Below, in pieces: positions 33,378-42,059 of a DNA stretch of 64,000 nucleotides. The stretch comes from Sphingoaurantiacus capsulatus (GTDB lineage: Bacteria; Pseudomonadota; Alphaproteobacteria; Sphingomonadales; Sphingomonadaceae): contig NZ_JBHRXV010000008.1 in assembly GCF_042648405.1 (NCBI RefSeq), positions 1 to 64,000 of the forward strand. Reading direction: 5' to 3'. The translations under genes were made by a program, and so were the position numbers. The notes beneath the pieces are model-generated. The model saw nothing but the letters and a program-made list of their open reading frames with translations, had not been told where the DNA came from and did no database searches. Each line of letters starts with the position of its first letter. Position 1 is the first letter of the stretch.

Positions 33378-35774
33378 ATGGCCGCCCGCGCCAAGGATGC
33401 GCTCAGCGCCTATAATGCCAAGCGCGATTTCAAGAAGACGCCCGAGCCGCCGGGCAAGGTCGCCGTGCGCACCGGCGACCGCTTCATCGTGCAGAAGCAT
33501 GCGGCGACGCGGCTGCACTATGACTTCCGGCTGGAAATCGACGGCGTTCTGAAAAGCTGGGCGGTGACGCGCGGGCCGAGCTGCAACCCCGACGACAAGC
33601 GCCTCGCGGTGCGCACCGAAGACCATCCGATGAGCTATGCGAGCTTCGAAGGGTCGATCCCCAAGGGCGAATATGGCGGCGGCACCGTCATGCTGTGGGA
33701 CGACGGCAGCTGGGAGCCGCTGCATGATCCGCGCGAGGGGCTGGAATCGGGCAAGCTGCACTTCCGCTTGAAGGGCAAGCGGATGAAGGGCGAGTGGCTG
33801 CTCGTCCGGCTGAAGCCCGACAAGCCGGGCGGGCGCGAGAACTGGCTGCTGCGCAAGGTCGAGGACAAGTTCGCCAGCAGCGACACCGACCTGACCGCCG
33901 ACAACGTCACCAGCATCAAGACCGGCCGGTCGATGGCCGATATCGCCGAGGGGGTGAAGCCGAAGCGCGCGACGAAGGCAGCGCCGCCGCCCAAATTCCG
34001 CGATGTGCAGCTCGCCACCCTCGCCGACGTGCCGCCGGCCGGCAGTCAGTGGGTGCATGAGGTCAAGTACGACGGCTATCGCTGCCTGCTGGTGAAGTCG
34101 GGCGACAAGGTCGCGGCCTATACGCGCAAGGGCAACGACTGGACTGAGGAGTTCGGGTCGATCGCCCGCGCCGCCGCCGCCATCGACGCACAGTCGGCGG
34201 CGATCGATGGCGAGGTGGTGGCGCTGGACGACAAGGGCATGCCGAGCTTTTCGAAGCTGCAGAACGCGCTGAAGGACGGCGGCGAACTGAAGTTCTTCGC
34301 GTTCGACCTGTTGGAGCTCGACGGCACCGACCTCACCCACCTTCCGCTGCTTGACCGCAAGGCGCGGTTGCAGCCGCTGATCGCCGATGTCGGCGACCCC
34401 CTGCTCTATTCCGACCACATCGCCGGCGACGGCGAGCAGGTGCTGCAGACGCTCTGCAAGTTCGGCGGCGAGGGCATCGTCAGCAAGCGCGGCGACGGCA
34501 AGTACATCGGCAAGCGATCGACCTCCTGGCTGAAGGTCAAATGCGTCAAGCGGCAAGAGTTCGTGATCGGCGGCTGGTCGAAATCCGACAAGGGCCGCGG
34601 CTTCGCGTCATTGCTGCTCGGCACCTACGAGGGTGGCAAGCTGAAGTACGCGGGGCGCGTCGGCACCGGCTTCGATGCGAAAACCATCGCCGACATCGCC
34701 AAACGGATGAAGCCGCTGACGGTCGACAAGCCGGCGTTCGACAAGCTGACCGCCGACGCGCGCCGAGGCGCGCAATGGATCAAGCCGCAGCTGGTCGCCG
34801 AGGTGGCGTTCGGCGAGATCACCCCCGATGGCCTCGTCCGCCACGGCAGCTTCATCGGGCTGCGCGCGGACAAGCCGGCGAAGGAGATCGGGCTCGACAA
34901 GGCGGTGACCGTCGACGGCGAGCTCAATCGATCGGGCGTGCACATCAGCAGCCCCGACAAGGTGATGTTCCCCGAGCTTGGCGCCACCAAGCGCGAGCTG
35001 GTCGATTATTATGAGGCGGTGGCCGAGGCGATGCTGCCGCATGTCGCCGGGCGGCCGCTGTCGCTGGTCCGCTGCCCGCAGGGGCGCGGCAAGGAATGTT
35101 TCTTCCAGAAGCATGACAGCGGCATCTTCCCCGCCGGCGTCCGCCAGGTGCGGATCGACGAGACCAAGGGCAAGGCGCAGCCCTATGTCTATATCGACAA
35201 TGTGCAAGGGCTGATCGCGTGCCTGCAGATGGGGACGCTCGAATTCCACATCTGGGGATCGCGCATCGACCATCTGGAACGGCCCGACCGGCTGGTGATC
35301 GACCTCGACCCGGATGAGGGGCTCGGCTTCGACGCAGTGCGAGAAGCCGCGAAGGAAGTGAAAAAAAGGCTGGCCGACCATGGCCTCGACTGCTGGCCGC
35401 TGCTGACCGGCGGCAAGGGCCTGCACCTCGTCGCGCCACTGGCGCCGAAGCACGACTGGGAGGCAGTGAAGGCCTTTGCCAAGAACTTCGCCGAGGAGAT
35501 GGCCGGCGCCCACCCCGACCGCTTCACCTCGAAAATGTCGAAGGCGGGACGCGCGGGCCGCATCTTCATCGACTGGCTGCGCAACCAGCGCGGCGCCACC
35601 GCCATCGCCCCCTTCTCCACCCGCGCCCGGCTCAACGCGCCGATCGCGGTGCCGGTAAGCTGGCGGGAATTGGCCAAGGTCGAGGGATCGAGCTTCACCA
35701 TCGCCGATGTGAAGGCGGCGCTGCGCCATGCCCGCCATGCGGTGCTGGCGTCAAAGCAGGAAATCCCGAGCTGA
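33378..35774 (+). CDS. ligD: Multifunctional DNA ligase D (phosphoesterase-ligase-polymerase)
   Basis: A 798-residue three-domain NHEJ enzyme in the order phosphoesterase, ligase, polymerase. Residues 20-170 are the 3'-phosphoesterase domain (RFIVQKHAATRLHYDFRLE, PKGEYGGG). Residues 210-500 are the ATP-dependent ligase with adenylated Lys230 in KYDG and the motif VSKRGDGKYIGKRSTSWLKV. Residues 520-798 are the primase-polymerase domain (LVDYYEAVAEAMLP, LTGGKGLHLVAPL, IFIDWLRNQRGATAIAPFS). It cleans, fills and seals ends held by Ku and shares its stress promoter. Confidence 0.95.
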   Translation: MAARAKDALSAYNAKRDFKKTPEPPGKVAVRTGDRFIVQKHAATRLHYDFRLEIDGVLKSWAVTRGPSCNPDDKRLAVRTEDHPMSYASFEGSIPKGEYGGGTVMLWDDGSWEPLHDPREGLESGKLHFRLKGKRMKGEWLLVRLKPDKPGGRENWLLRKVEDKFASSDTDLTADNVTSIKTGRSMADIAEGVKPKRATKAAPPPKFRDVQLATLADVPPAGSQWVHEVKYDGYRCLLVKSGDKVAAYTRKGNDWTEEFGSIARAAAAIDAQSAAIDGEVVALDDKGMPSFSKLQNALKDGGELKFFAFDLLELDGTDLTHLPLLDRKARLQPLIADVGDPLLYSDHIAGDGEQVLQTLCKFGGEGIVSKRGDGKYIGKRSTSWLKVKCVKRQEFVIGGWSKSDKGRGFASLLLGTYEGGKLKYAGRVGTGFDAKTIADIAKRMKPLTVDKPAFDKLTADARRGAQWIKPQLVAEVAFGEITPDGLVRHGSFIGLRADKPAKEIGLDKAVTVDGELNRSGVHISSPDKVMFPELGATKRELVDYYEAVAEAMLPHVAGRPLSLVRCPQGRGKECFFQKHDSGIFPAGVRQVRIDETKGKAQPYVYIDNVQGLIACLQMGTLEFHIWGSRIDHLERPDRLVIDLDPDEGLGFDAVREAAKEVKKRLADHGLDCWPLLTGGKGLHLVAPLAPKHDWEAVKAFAKNFAEEMAGAHPDRFTSKMSKAGRAGRIFIDWLRNQRGATAIAPFSTRARLNAPIAVPVSWRELAKVEGSSFTIADVKAALRHARHAVLASKQEIPS

Positions 35775-35782
35775 CCTGAAAG

Positions 35783-35876
35783 CCCCCACAAACGCAAAGC
35801 GGCCCGCGCCATCGGGGGGATGAGGCGCGGGCCGGTTAGATGTCCGCCAGAGCGGGGGGCTTGGTAGGCGGACAAG
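35783..35876 (-). ncRNA. Candidate GsrN-like, EcfG-dependent small RNA with two C-rich loops
   Basis: A compact unit downstream of the sigma factor gene with its own EcfG-type promoter (35882-35906). On the minus strand the RNA would start near 35875 and fold into hairpin 1 (arms at 35867-35874 and 35841-35848, loop with CCCCCC) and hairpin 2 (arms 35824-35833 and 35801-35810, loop with CCCCCC), then a U-rich stretch ending UUUGUGGGGGC. Length is about 90 nt. Two C-rich loops, EcfG control and a place beside the sigma gene are features reported for GsrN, the general stress small RNA of Caulobacter that pairs through its C-rich loop. Homology is inferred from architecture only. Confidence 0.6.
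35801..35833. terminator. Strong hairpin downstream of ligD and of the small RNA
   Basis: GGCCCGCGCC at 35801-35810 pairs perfectly with GGCGCGGGCC at 35824-35833. It follows ligD on the plus strand. On the minus strand it is followed by GCTTTGCGTTTGTGGGGGC and would end the candidate small RNA. The C-rich loop (minus strand) could pair with the trailing GGGGG. Confidence 0.65.
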
Positions 35877-35881
35877 AGGAT

Positions 35882-35906
35882 AACGGCCCGTCCGACCTTT
35901 GGTTCC
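35882..35906 (-). promoter_or_regulatory. EcfG-type promoter of the candidate small RNA
   Basis: On the minus strand GGAAC (plus 35902-35906) and CGTT (plus 35882-35885) are separated by exactly 16 bases, a perfect match to the EcfG consensus. It lies downstream of the sigma factor gene's terminator and points away from it, towards the two hairpins. Confidence 0.72.
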
Positions 35907-35917
35907 GCGAAAATCGC

Positions 35918-35936
35918 CTGCGGCAGCCTGCCGCAG
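35918..35936 (-). terminator. Terminator of the EcfG-type sigma factor gene
   Basis: CTGCGGCA and TGCCGCAG form an 8-bp stem with a 3-base loop, 6 bases past the stop codon. On the minus strand it is followed by GGCGATTTTCGC, a short T-run. It separates the sigma gene from the small RNA unit. Confidence 0.6.
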
Positions 35937-35941
35937 CCTGA

Positions 35942-36592
35942 TTACGCTTCCAGCGCCTCGAGCTGGTCTTCCTCGGTGCCCTCGATCATCGCGATCAATG
36001 CAGTACGGCCGCGGGCGACACGGCTCTTGATCGTGCCGATAGGGCAGTCGCAGATCTCGGCGGCTTCCTCATAGGTGACGCCACCGGCGCCGACGAGCAC
36101 CAGCGCCTCGCGCTGGGCGGCGGGCAGCTTGTTCAATGCGCGCTGCACGTCGGCGACGTGGATATGGCGGTCCTGATCGGCGGGGGCCGCGAGCACGCGC
36201 TCGGCGGCAAGTTCGTCCCACTCCGCGGTGAAGCGGGTGCGGCGCATCTGGCTGAGGAACAGGTTGCGCAGAATCGTGAAGGTCCATGCCTTGAAGCTGG
36301 TGCCTTCCTGGAAACGCTCGCGCGCCGCCCAGGCGCGCAGCACGGCCTCCTGCACAAGGTCGTCGGCGCGGTCGGCACTACCCGACAGCGAGCGGCCGAA
36401 GGCGCGCAGCTGCGGAATGACCGCGGCGATCTGGTCCTTGAACGCCTCGTCCGACAGCGCGCCGGGCCGCGGCTTGCCTTCCTCGAGCGCGGCCAGCTGG
36501 TCCAGCAGGTCGAGGAACGCGCGCGGCATCACCTGATCGTCGGGCACGAAAGCCGACTTCAGGAGGTCGCCGATGTTCGATCGCATACTCAT
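35942..36592 (-). CDS. ecfG: EcfG-type sigma factor with NepR-like N-terminal segment
   Basis: A 216-residue ECF sigma factor. Residues about 55-216 match the EcfG (ECF15) class: PQLRAFGRSLSGSADRADDLVQEAVLRAWAA is region 2, FKAWTFTILRNLFLSQMRR the linker part, and ALNKLPAAQREALVLVGAGGVTYEEAAEICDCPIGTIKSRVARGR region 4. EcfG drives the general stress response and is normally held by the anti-sigma NepR until PhyR is phosphorylated. The first 40 residues (IGDLLKSAF...MPRAFLDLLDQLAAL) resemble the NepR core, as if nepR were fused in frame. No separate nepR or phyR gene is in the window. No GGAAC-N16-CGTT was found upstream of the gene itself. Confidence 0.85.
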   Translation of the reverse strand: MSMRSNIGDLLKSAFVPDDQVMPRAFLDLLDQLAALEEGKPRPGALSDEAFKDQIAAVIPQLRAFGRSLSGSADRADDLVQEAVLRAWAARERFQEGTSFKAWTFTILRNLFLSQMRRTRFTAEWDELAAERVLAAPADQDRHIHVADVQRALNKLPAAQREALVLVGAGGVTYEEAAEICDCPIGTIKSRVARGRTALIAMIEGTEEDQLEALEA

Positions 36593-36781
36593 GTCGCGCT
36601 GATGCCCCCGATAGCCTTAACGTCGTTTGAATGCGCAACAGGCCACGCAAAGGCAACTCGTTACGCCCCCGCAGCGAAATCATGCGGGCCTGACCCCATC
36701 TAGTGATCGCGGACGCGACGCGAAAGACCCTGCGGCAAAAGCGGTTCCGGCAGGCCGGTCGATGTGCAAAGGATTGCGGCC
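36593..36781. promoter_or_regulatory. Divergent intergenic region, sigma factor and histidine kinase
   Basis: About 190 bases with no gene. It must hold promoters for both flanking genes. A GGAAC on the minus strand (plus 36747-36751) has no CGTT at 16-17 bases, so it is not counted as an EcfG promoter. No clear operator was seen. Confidence 0.4.
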
Positions 36782-39091
36782 ATGACAACGACGCGCGATC
36801 CCAGCGACGCTGGCGGCAGGGCCGCGCTCTCCCCGCTCGATCCGCGCTTTGCCGGCACCTACCCCGCCGTCTTCATCACCGCCGACCGCGAGGGCCGGGT
36901 AACCTTCGCCGAGGATTCGCATGGATCGCCGCTCGATCTGCCGCCGCCGGGCGCCACCGGGATGGAGCCGTTCGACCCCGTCCACCCCGCCGACCGCGAG
37001 ACGATCCGCGAGGTGGCGATCGCCGCGGTGCGGGACGGGACGTTCTTCGACGGCGAGATGCGGATGCGCACGGTCGACGGCGGCTATCGCTGGACACGGG
37101 TACGCGGGCGCTTCGATGTCGCCGACCAGCACTGGTACGGCAGCCTGGAGGATGTCCACGACCGCCGCACCGCGCAGGCGCTCGCCCACGCCAGCGACGC
37201 GCAACTGCGCGCTCTCCTCGACAATATGAACGAGGGCGTGATCGCCATCGCCGCCGACGGCAAGCAGGGCTTCTTCAACCGCGCCTATGCGCAGCTCTAC
37301 GCCGAGCAATTGGGTGAGCGCGACTGGGCCAACCTCGACGAGCTGTTCACCTCTTTCGATGTCGAATTCTCCGACGGCACGCCGATCCCGAGCGCCGACC
37401 GCCCGATCCTGCGCATCCTGCGCGGCGAGACGATCCGCGACCTGCACATCGTCGCCCGGCTCAAGAAGAGCGGGCAGATCCATCATTTCATCTACAATGG
37501 CCAGCCGATCCTCGGCGCCGACGGCAAGATCGAGTTCGCCATGCTGTCGGTGCGCGATGTCACCGACCGCTATGCAACGCAGGCCGCGCTGGAGGCGAGC
37601 GAGGCGCGGTTTCGCGGCGTGTTCGAATCGGGCGTCGTCGGCATGTGCATCATCGACGTCGACACGCAGGAGACGCTGGCGATCAACGACCGGCTGCTGG
37701 AGATTACCGGCGGGACGCGTGCCGCGTTCGAGAGCGGGGCATGGGACTGGGTGAGCGTGACCCACCCCGACCATCTGGAGCGCGACCGCATCGCCGCCGA
37801 ACAGGCGCGGGCGACCGGCAAGGCCGAGCCGTTCGAGAAGACCTATGTGCTGCCCGATGGCCGGCGGATGGAGGTGCGCGTCACCTCGGCGCAGATGCCA
37901 CGCAGCCCGCGCCAGTTCGTGGTGTGCGTCGAGGACATCACCGACCTGAAGCGCACCAACCAGCAGTTGCGCGAGAGCGAGGCCGAGCTGCAGGCGATCC
38001 TGCGCAGCCTGGAGGAAGGCGTTGCCGCGGTGTCGCCGGAAGGACGCGTGCTGTTCGCCAACGACGCCTATGCCCGCATGACCGCCGCGCCCGAGGCCGA
38101 ACTGCTGGGCCTGACCATCGGCGAGATCCACAGCCGCTTCGACGTGCTCGACGAAGGCGGCGAGCCGATCCCGATGGCGGCACGGCCGCTGTCGCGCCTG
38201 CTGCGCGGCGAGCGCATCGGGCCGGGCGAGGCGCGCGCCCGCTTCCCCGACGGGCGCGAAGCCTACACCGTCTACAGCGGCGAGCCGGTTTTCGATGCCG
38301 CCGGCAAGCTGGCCATGTCGATCCTGGTGTTTCGCGACGTGACCCGCCGCAAGGAGGCGGAGGCCGAGCTGACGCGCACCCAGCAGGAGCTGATCCATGT
38401 GTCGCGGGTGAGCGCGATGGGCACGATGGCGGGGTCGCTGGCGCATGAGCTGAACCAGCCGCTCGCCGCCGTCGCCAACTATGCCGCCGCCGCGCAGATG
38501 ATGCTGTCGGTCGATGGCAGCGACGACGAGGTCGCCGCGGTGCTCGACCGCGTGTCGGACGAGGCGGTGCGCGCCGGGCAGATCGTCAACCGCCTGCGCC
38601 GCTTCATCACCAAGGGCGAGGTCGATCGGCGCCCGGAAAGCCTTGCCGCGATCGTCCGCGAGGCGGTGGGCATCGCGCACAGCGACGCGCTGACCCAGGG
38701 CGCGCAAGTGAAGCTGAAGCTCGATCCCGACGCCGATATCGTGCTCGTCGACCGCATCCAGCTGCAGCAGGTGGTGTTCAACCTCGTGCGCAACGCGGTC
38801 GAGGCGATGCATGCCAACGGCGAGCGCGAACTGACCATCGCCAGCCGCGCCACCGAGGACGACGACATCGAGCTGCTCGTCGCCGACCGCGGCCCCGGCC
38901 TGCCGCCCGCGGTCGCCGACCGGCTGTTCGAACCGTTCATCACCACCAAAGAGTCCGGGATGGGCATCGGCCTTCCCATCTGCCGGTCGATCGTCCGCGC
39001 CCACGGCGGCGACATCCGTGCCGAGCCGCGACCGACCGGCGGCACCGTGTTCATCGTCACCCTGCCCCGCCCCGATCCGGAAGACTGGTGA
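36782..39091 (+). CDS. Multi-PAS sensor histidine kinase (FixL-like HisKA)
   Basis: A 769-residue soluble sensor kinase. Four PAS domains can be read: about 20-135, 141-260 (LRALLDNMNEGVIAIAADG), 273-390 (RFRGVFESGVVGMCIIDVD) and 400-520 (LQAILRSLEEGVAAVSPEG). The HisKA domain has the phosphorylated His in GSLAHELNQPLAAVANY (about 554), and the ATPase domain has FNLVRNAVEAM (N box, about 664), DRGPGLPP and TKESGMGIGLPICRSIV. There are no membrane segments. This is the FixL/DctB-like subclass, not the HWE/HisKA_2 type usual for PhyR kinases. No response regulator is adjacent. The ATG at 36782 is chosen over a GTG at 36764 because AAAGGA lies upstream. Confidence 0.9.
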   Translation: MTTTRDPSDAGGRAALSPLDPRFAGTYPAVFITADREGRVTFAEDSHGSPLDLPPPGATGMEPFDPVHPADRETIREVAIAAVRDGTFFDGEMRMRTVDGGYRWTRVRGRFDVADQHWYGSLEDVHDRRTAQALAHASDAQLRALLDNMNEGVIAIAADGKQGFFNRAYAQLYAEQLGERDWANLDELFTSFDVEFSDGTPIPSADRPILRILRGETIRDLHIVARLKKSGQIHHFIYNGQPILGADGKIEFAMLSVRDVTDRYATQAALEASEARFRGVFESGVVGMCIIDVDTQETLAINDRLLEITGGTRAAFESGAWDWVSVTHPDHLERDRIAAEQARATGKAEPFEKTYVLPDGRRMEVRVTSAQMPRSPRQFVVCVEDITDLKRTNQQLRESEAELQAILRSLEEGVAAVSPEGRVLFANDAYARMTAAPEAELLGLTIGEIHSRFDVLDEGGEPIPMAARPLSRLLRGERIGPGEARARFPDGREAYTVYSGEPVFDAAGKLAMSILVFRDVTRRKEAEAELTRTQQELIHVSRVSAMGTMAGSLAHELNQPLAAVANYAAAAQMMLSVDGSDDEVAAVLDRVSDEAVRAGQIVNRLRRFITKGEVDRRPESLAAIVREAVGIAHSDALTQGAQVKLKLDPDADIVLVDRIQLQQVVFNLVRNAVEAMHANGERELTIASRATEDDDIELLVADRGPGLPPAVADRLFEPFITTKESGMGIGLPICRSIVRAHGGDIRAEPRPTGGTVFIVTLPRPDPEDW

Positions 39092-39142
39092 TCGCCCGCG
39101 CGCCGCGCTAGCCTTCCCCAAAATTCAGCGAGCGGAGCAGGC

Positions 39143-40753
39143 ATGAAGAAGTGGGTAGCGGCGGTTGCGGTGCTGGCGGCGACGGGCGTCCAGGCCGAGA
39201 ATTACAAGCCCAGCACCGAAACCATCCGCGCGCATATCAGCTTCCTCGCCGACGATTCGATGCGCGGGCGCGAAGCGGCTACCCAAGAATATGACATCGC
39301 AGCCGCCTATGTGGCGTCGCGCTTCATCGAATATGGCCTGACCCCGGCGGGCGACGCGGGGAGCTTCCTGCAGAAAGTGCCGATGACGACCTTTACGCCG
39401 TCAAAGGGCAGCATTGCCCTGACGCCGCGCGGCGGGGCGGCGGTGCCGCTGATTTTCGGCGACGACTATGTGCCGGCAGGAACGCCGCTGCCGCAGGTGA
39501 AGCTCGACGCGCCGCTGGTGTTCGCCGGCTTCGGCGTGTCGGCGCCCGGCTACAAACATGACGACTACAAGGGCCTCGACGTGAAGGGGAAGATCGTCGT
39601 CGTGCTGTTCGGCGCGCCAAAGTGGTTCCAGGGCGAGGAGCGCGCGCACTATGGCAACGCCGTCACCAAGCGGCAGCTGGCGGCAGCGCGCGGCGCGGCG
39701 GGCATCATCACCGTCTACACGCCGACCCGCGAGAAGGTGCTGCCGTTCGCGCGGCTGAAGGGCAGCTTCGACAGCGCGGGCATGACCTGGACCGACAAGG
39801 CGGGCAAGCCCTGGTTCCCGGCGCCGAGCGCGCCGCCGATCGCTACCGTTGGCCTCGCGGGCGCCGAGAAACTGTTCGCCGGTGCGCCGGCCACGGTTTC
39901 GCAGCTGATGGCGGCGGCGGAATCGGCGACGGCGGTGCCGATGCCGCGCTTTGCCCTCCCGTTGCGCGCCGCGGTGGCGCTGGAGAACAAGGTCGGCACC
40001 GGCGTCAGCTCGAACGTCGCCGGCGTCATTCCCGGCAGCGACCCCAAGCTGAAGGACGAGGTCGTCGTGCTGTCGGCGCATCTCGACCATGAAGGCGTCG
40101 GGCCGGCGGTCAACGGCGACACCATCTACAATGGTGCGATGGACAATGCCTCGGGCATCGCGACGATGCTGGAGGTGGCGAAGGGCTTCCAGCAGGACGG
40201 CGTGAAGCCGAAGCGCACGGTGATGTTCCTCGCGGTTACCGCCGAGGAAAAGGGCCTCGTCGGCGCGGACTATTTCGCGCAGAACCCGACGGTGCCCAAG
40301 GCGGGGATCGTCGCCAACGTCAATCTCGATATGCCGATCCTCATCCATGATTTCACCGACGTTGTCGCCTATGGCGGCGACCGCTCGACGATCGGCGGCG
40401 CGGTGAAGCGCGCGGCCGAGGGGCTGGGCCTCGCGCTCGCCGCCGACCCCAGCCCCGACCAGGGCATCTTCACCCGCAGCGACCATTATCGCTTCGTCCA
40501 GCAGGGCGTGCCGTCGGTGTTCCTGAAGACGGGGCCGGGCAACGGCGGCGCCGAGGCCGACCGCGTGTTCCGCGCCACCCGCTATCACCGCCCGAACGAC
40601 GATCTGGCGCAGGGCATCAACTATGCCGCCGCCGCCCGCTTCGCCGCGGTGAACTATGCCGTGGCGCGCGAGCTGGCCGACGTGGCCGAGCGGCCGCGCT
40701 GGAACAAGGGCGATTTCTTCGGGACGACATTCAAGGGCTTCGGGGCCGAATAG
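39143..40753 (+). CDS. Secreted M28 family metallopeptidase with PA domain
   Basis: A 536-residue exported aminopeptidase-like protein. Signal peptide MKKWVAAVAVLAATGVQA. Residues about 120-260 are a PA insert (VFAGFGVSAPGYKHDDYKGLDVKGKIVVV). The M28 catalytic core has zinc ligands in SAHLDHEG, GAMDNASG, TAEEKGLVGADYF, NLDMP and TRSDHYRF. It removes N-terminal residues from peptides in the periplasm or outside. It starts 50 bases after the kinase gene and is followed 26 bases later by the M48 gene, probably one unit. Confidence 0.9.
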   Translation: MKKWVAAVAVLAATGVQAENYKPSTETIRAHISFLADDSMRGREAATQEYDIAAAYVASRFIEYGLTPAGDAGSFLQKVPMTTFTPSKGSIALTPRGGAAVPLIFGDDYVPAGTPLPQVKLDAPLVFAGFGVSAPGYKHDDYKGLDVKGKIVVVLFGAPKWFQGEERAHYGNAVTKRQLAAARGAAGIITVYTPTREKVLPFARLKGSFDSAGMTWTDKAGKPWFPAPSAPPIATVGLAGAEKLFAGAPATVSQLMAAAESATAVPMPRFALPLRAAVALENKVGTGVSSNVAGVIPGSDPKLKDEVVVLSAHLDHEGVGPAVNGDTIYNGAMDNASGIATMLEVAKGFQQDGVKPKRTVMFLAVTAEEKGLVGADYFAQNPTVPKAGIVANVNLDMPILIHDFTDVVAYGGDRSTIGGAVKRAAEGLGLALAADPSPDQGIFTRSDHYRFVQQGVPSVFLKTGPGNGGAEADRVFRATRYHRPNDDLAQGINYAAAARFAAVNYAVARELADVAERPRWNKGDFFGTTFKGFGAE

Positions 40754-40779
40754 CGGCCGCATCCGGGGGGAGAACGAAG

Positions 40780-42042
40780 ATGAGGAAATTGGGATTGGGA
40801 CTGGCGGCGGCGGCATTGTGCGCCGCCGTGCCGGTGATGGCGCAAGAGACCGCGCCGGCGTTCGATGCCGAGGCCGCGACGCAGGCCTATATGGCGACGC
40901 TGTCGGGGGCGGCGCGCGCCAAGTCCGACGCCTATTTCGAAGGCGGCTATTGGCTGATCCTGTGGGGGGCGGTGGTCAGCATCGTCACCAATCTGATCTT
41001 CCTCCGGCTCGGCTGGTCGGCGCGCCTGTCCGCTTGGGCGGGGCGACGGACGCAGCGGCCGTTCCTGCGCTCGCTGCTGTGGGCGGCGCCCTATATCCTG
41101 ATCATCTCGCTGATGACGCTACCCTGGTCCTGGTATCAGGAATATTATCGCGAGCATCAGTATGGCCTCTCCAACCAGAGCTTCGGCGCGTGGTTCAGCG
41201 AGGGCACGATGGGTCTCGCCATCAGCATCGTCGTCATGTCGCTGCTGATCGGCGGGCTGCTGGCGCTGGTGCGGCGCTATCGTGAGAATTGGTGGGGAAT
41301 CGGTGCGGCCGCGACCCTGGTGTTCGTCGCGATCCTGCTGATGGTGGCGCCGGTCTCGATCGCGCCGCTATTCAACAAATACTCGCCGATGGAGGCGGGG
41401 CCGCTGCGCGAGCAGATCCTGTCGATGGCGCGCGCCAACACCGTGCCCGCCGACAATGTCTATGTCGTCGACCAGTCGCGGCAGACGACGCGCATCTCGG
41501 CAAACGTCTCCGGCCTTGGGCCGACGATCCGCATCTCGCTCAACGACAATCTGCTGAACCAGGGTACGCCCGCGGAGGTCCGCGCGGTGATGGGGCATGA
41601 GCTGGGGCATTATGTGCTCAACCACAGCTTCTCGCTGCTGCTCGGCTTCGGCGTGATCATTCTGCTCGCCTATCTCTCGGTGGCGAAACTGGTGCCGGTG
41701 CTGCTCCGCAAATGGGGCGGGCGCTGGGGCGTGACCGAGGTCACCGATCCGGCGGCGGTGCCGGCGGCGTTCATCGTGCTCGCCGTCTACTTCATGCTGG
41801 CGACGCCCTTCACCAACAGCCTGACGCGCATGCACGAGCAGGAGGCCGACGTGTTCGGCCTCGCCGCCGCCCGCGCGCCCGACGGCTTTGCCAAGGTGGC
41901 GATGAAGCTGTCCACCTATCGCAAGATCGAACCGTCAACGTGGGAGGAGATCATCTTCTTCGACCACCCCTCGGGCCACACCCGCGTCTCGACGGCGATG
42001 AAGTGGAAGGCGGAGAATATCGGCGCGGCGGATATCGAGTGA
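40780..42042 (+). CDS. M48 family metallopeptidase (Ste24/CAAX protease-like)
   Basis: A 420-residue multi-pass membrane protease. The catalytic motif HELGHYVLNH is near residue 273 and the downstream zinc-ligand Glu lies in MHEQEADVFGLA. The order of helices and N-terminal region (WSWYQEYYREHQYGLSNQS) match Ste24-type CAAX prenyl protease homologues, which in bacteria are thought to act in membrane protein quality control. A signal-like N-terminus (LGLGLAAAALCAAVPVMAQ) precedes the family domain. GGGGGGAG lies upstream of the ATG. Confidence 0.9.
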   Translation: MRKLGLGLAAAALCAAVPVMAQETAPAFDAEAATQAYMATLSGAARAKSDAYFEGGYWLILWGAVVSIVTNLIFLRLGWSARLSAWAGRRTQRPFLRSLLWAAPYILIISLMTLPWSWYQEYYREHQYGLSNQSFGAWFSEGTMGLAISIVVMSLLIGGLLALVRRYRENWWGIGAAATLVFVAILLMVAPVSIAPLFNKYSPMEAGPLREQILSMARANTVPADNVYVVDQSRQTTRISANVSGLGPTIRISLNDNLLNQGTPAEVRAVMGHELGHYVLNHSFSLLLGFGVIILLAYLSVAKLVPVLLRKWGGRWGVTEVTDPAAVPAAFIVLAVYFMLATPFTNSLTRMHEQEADVFGLAAARAPDGFAKVAMKLSTYRKIEPSTWEEIIFFDHPSGHTRVSTAMKWKAENIGAADIE

Positions 42043-42059
42043 TCTTTCCCCTTCCCGAG

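Noticed and set aside
32366..33394. N-terminal extension of pepN through the Ku region
   Set aside because: The family start with a good ribosome site is at 32365; the extension is antisense to ku.
36747..36751. GGAAC on the minus strand between the kinase and sigma genes as an ecfG autoregulatory promoter
   Set aside because: No CGTT occurs 16-17 bases downstream on that strand.
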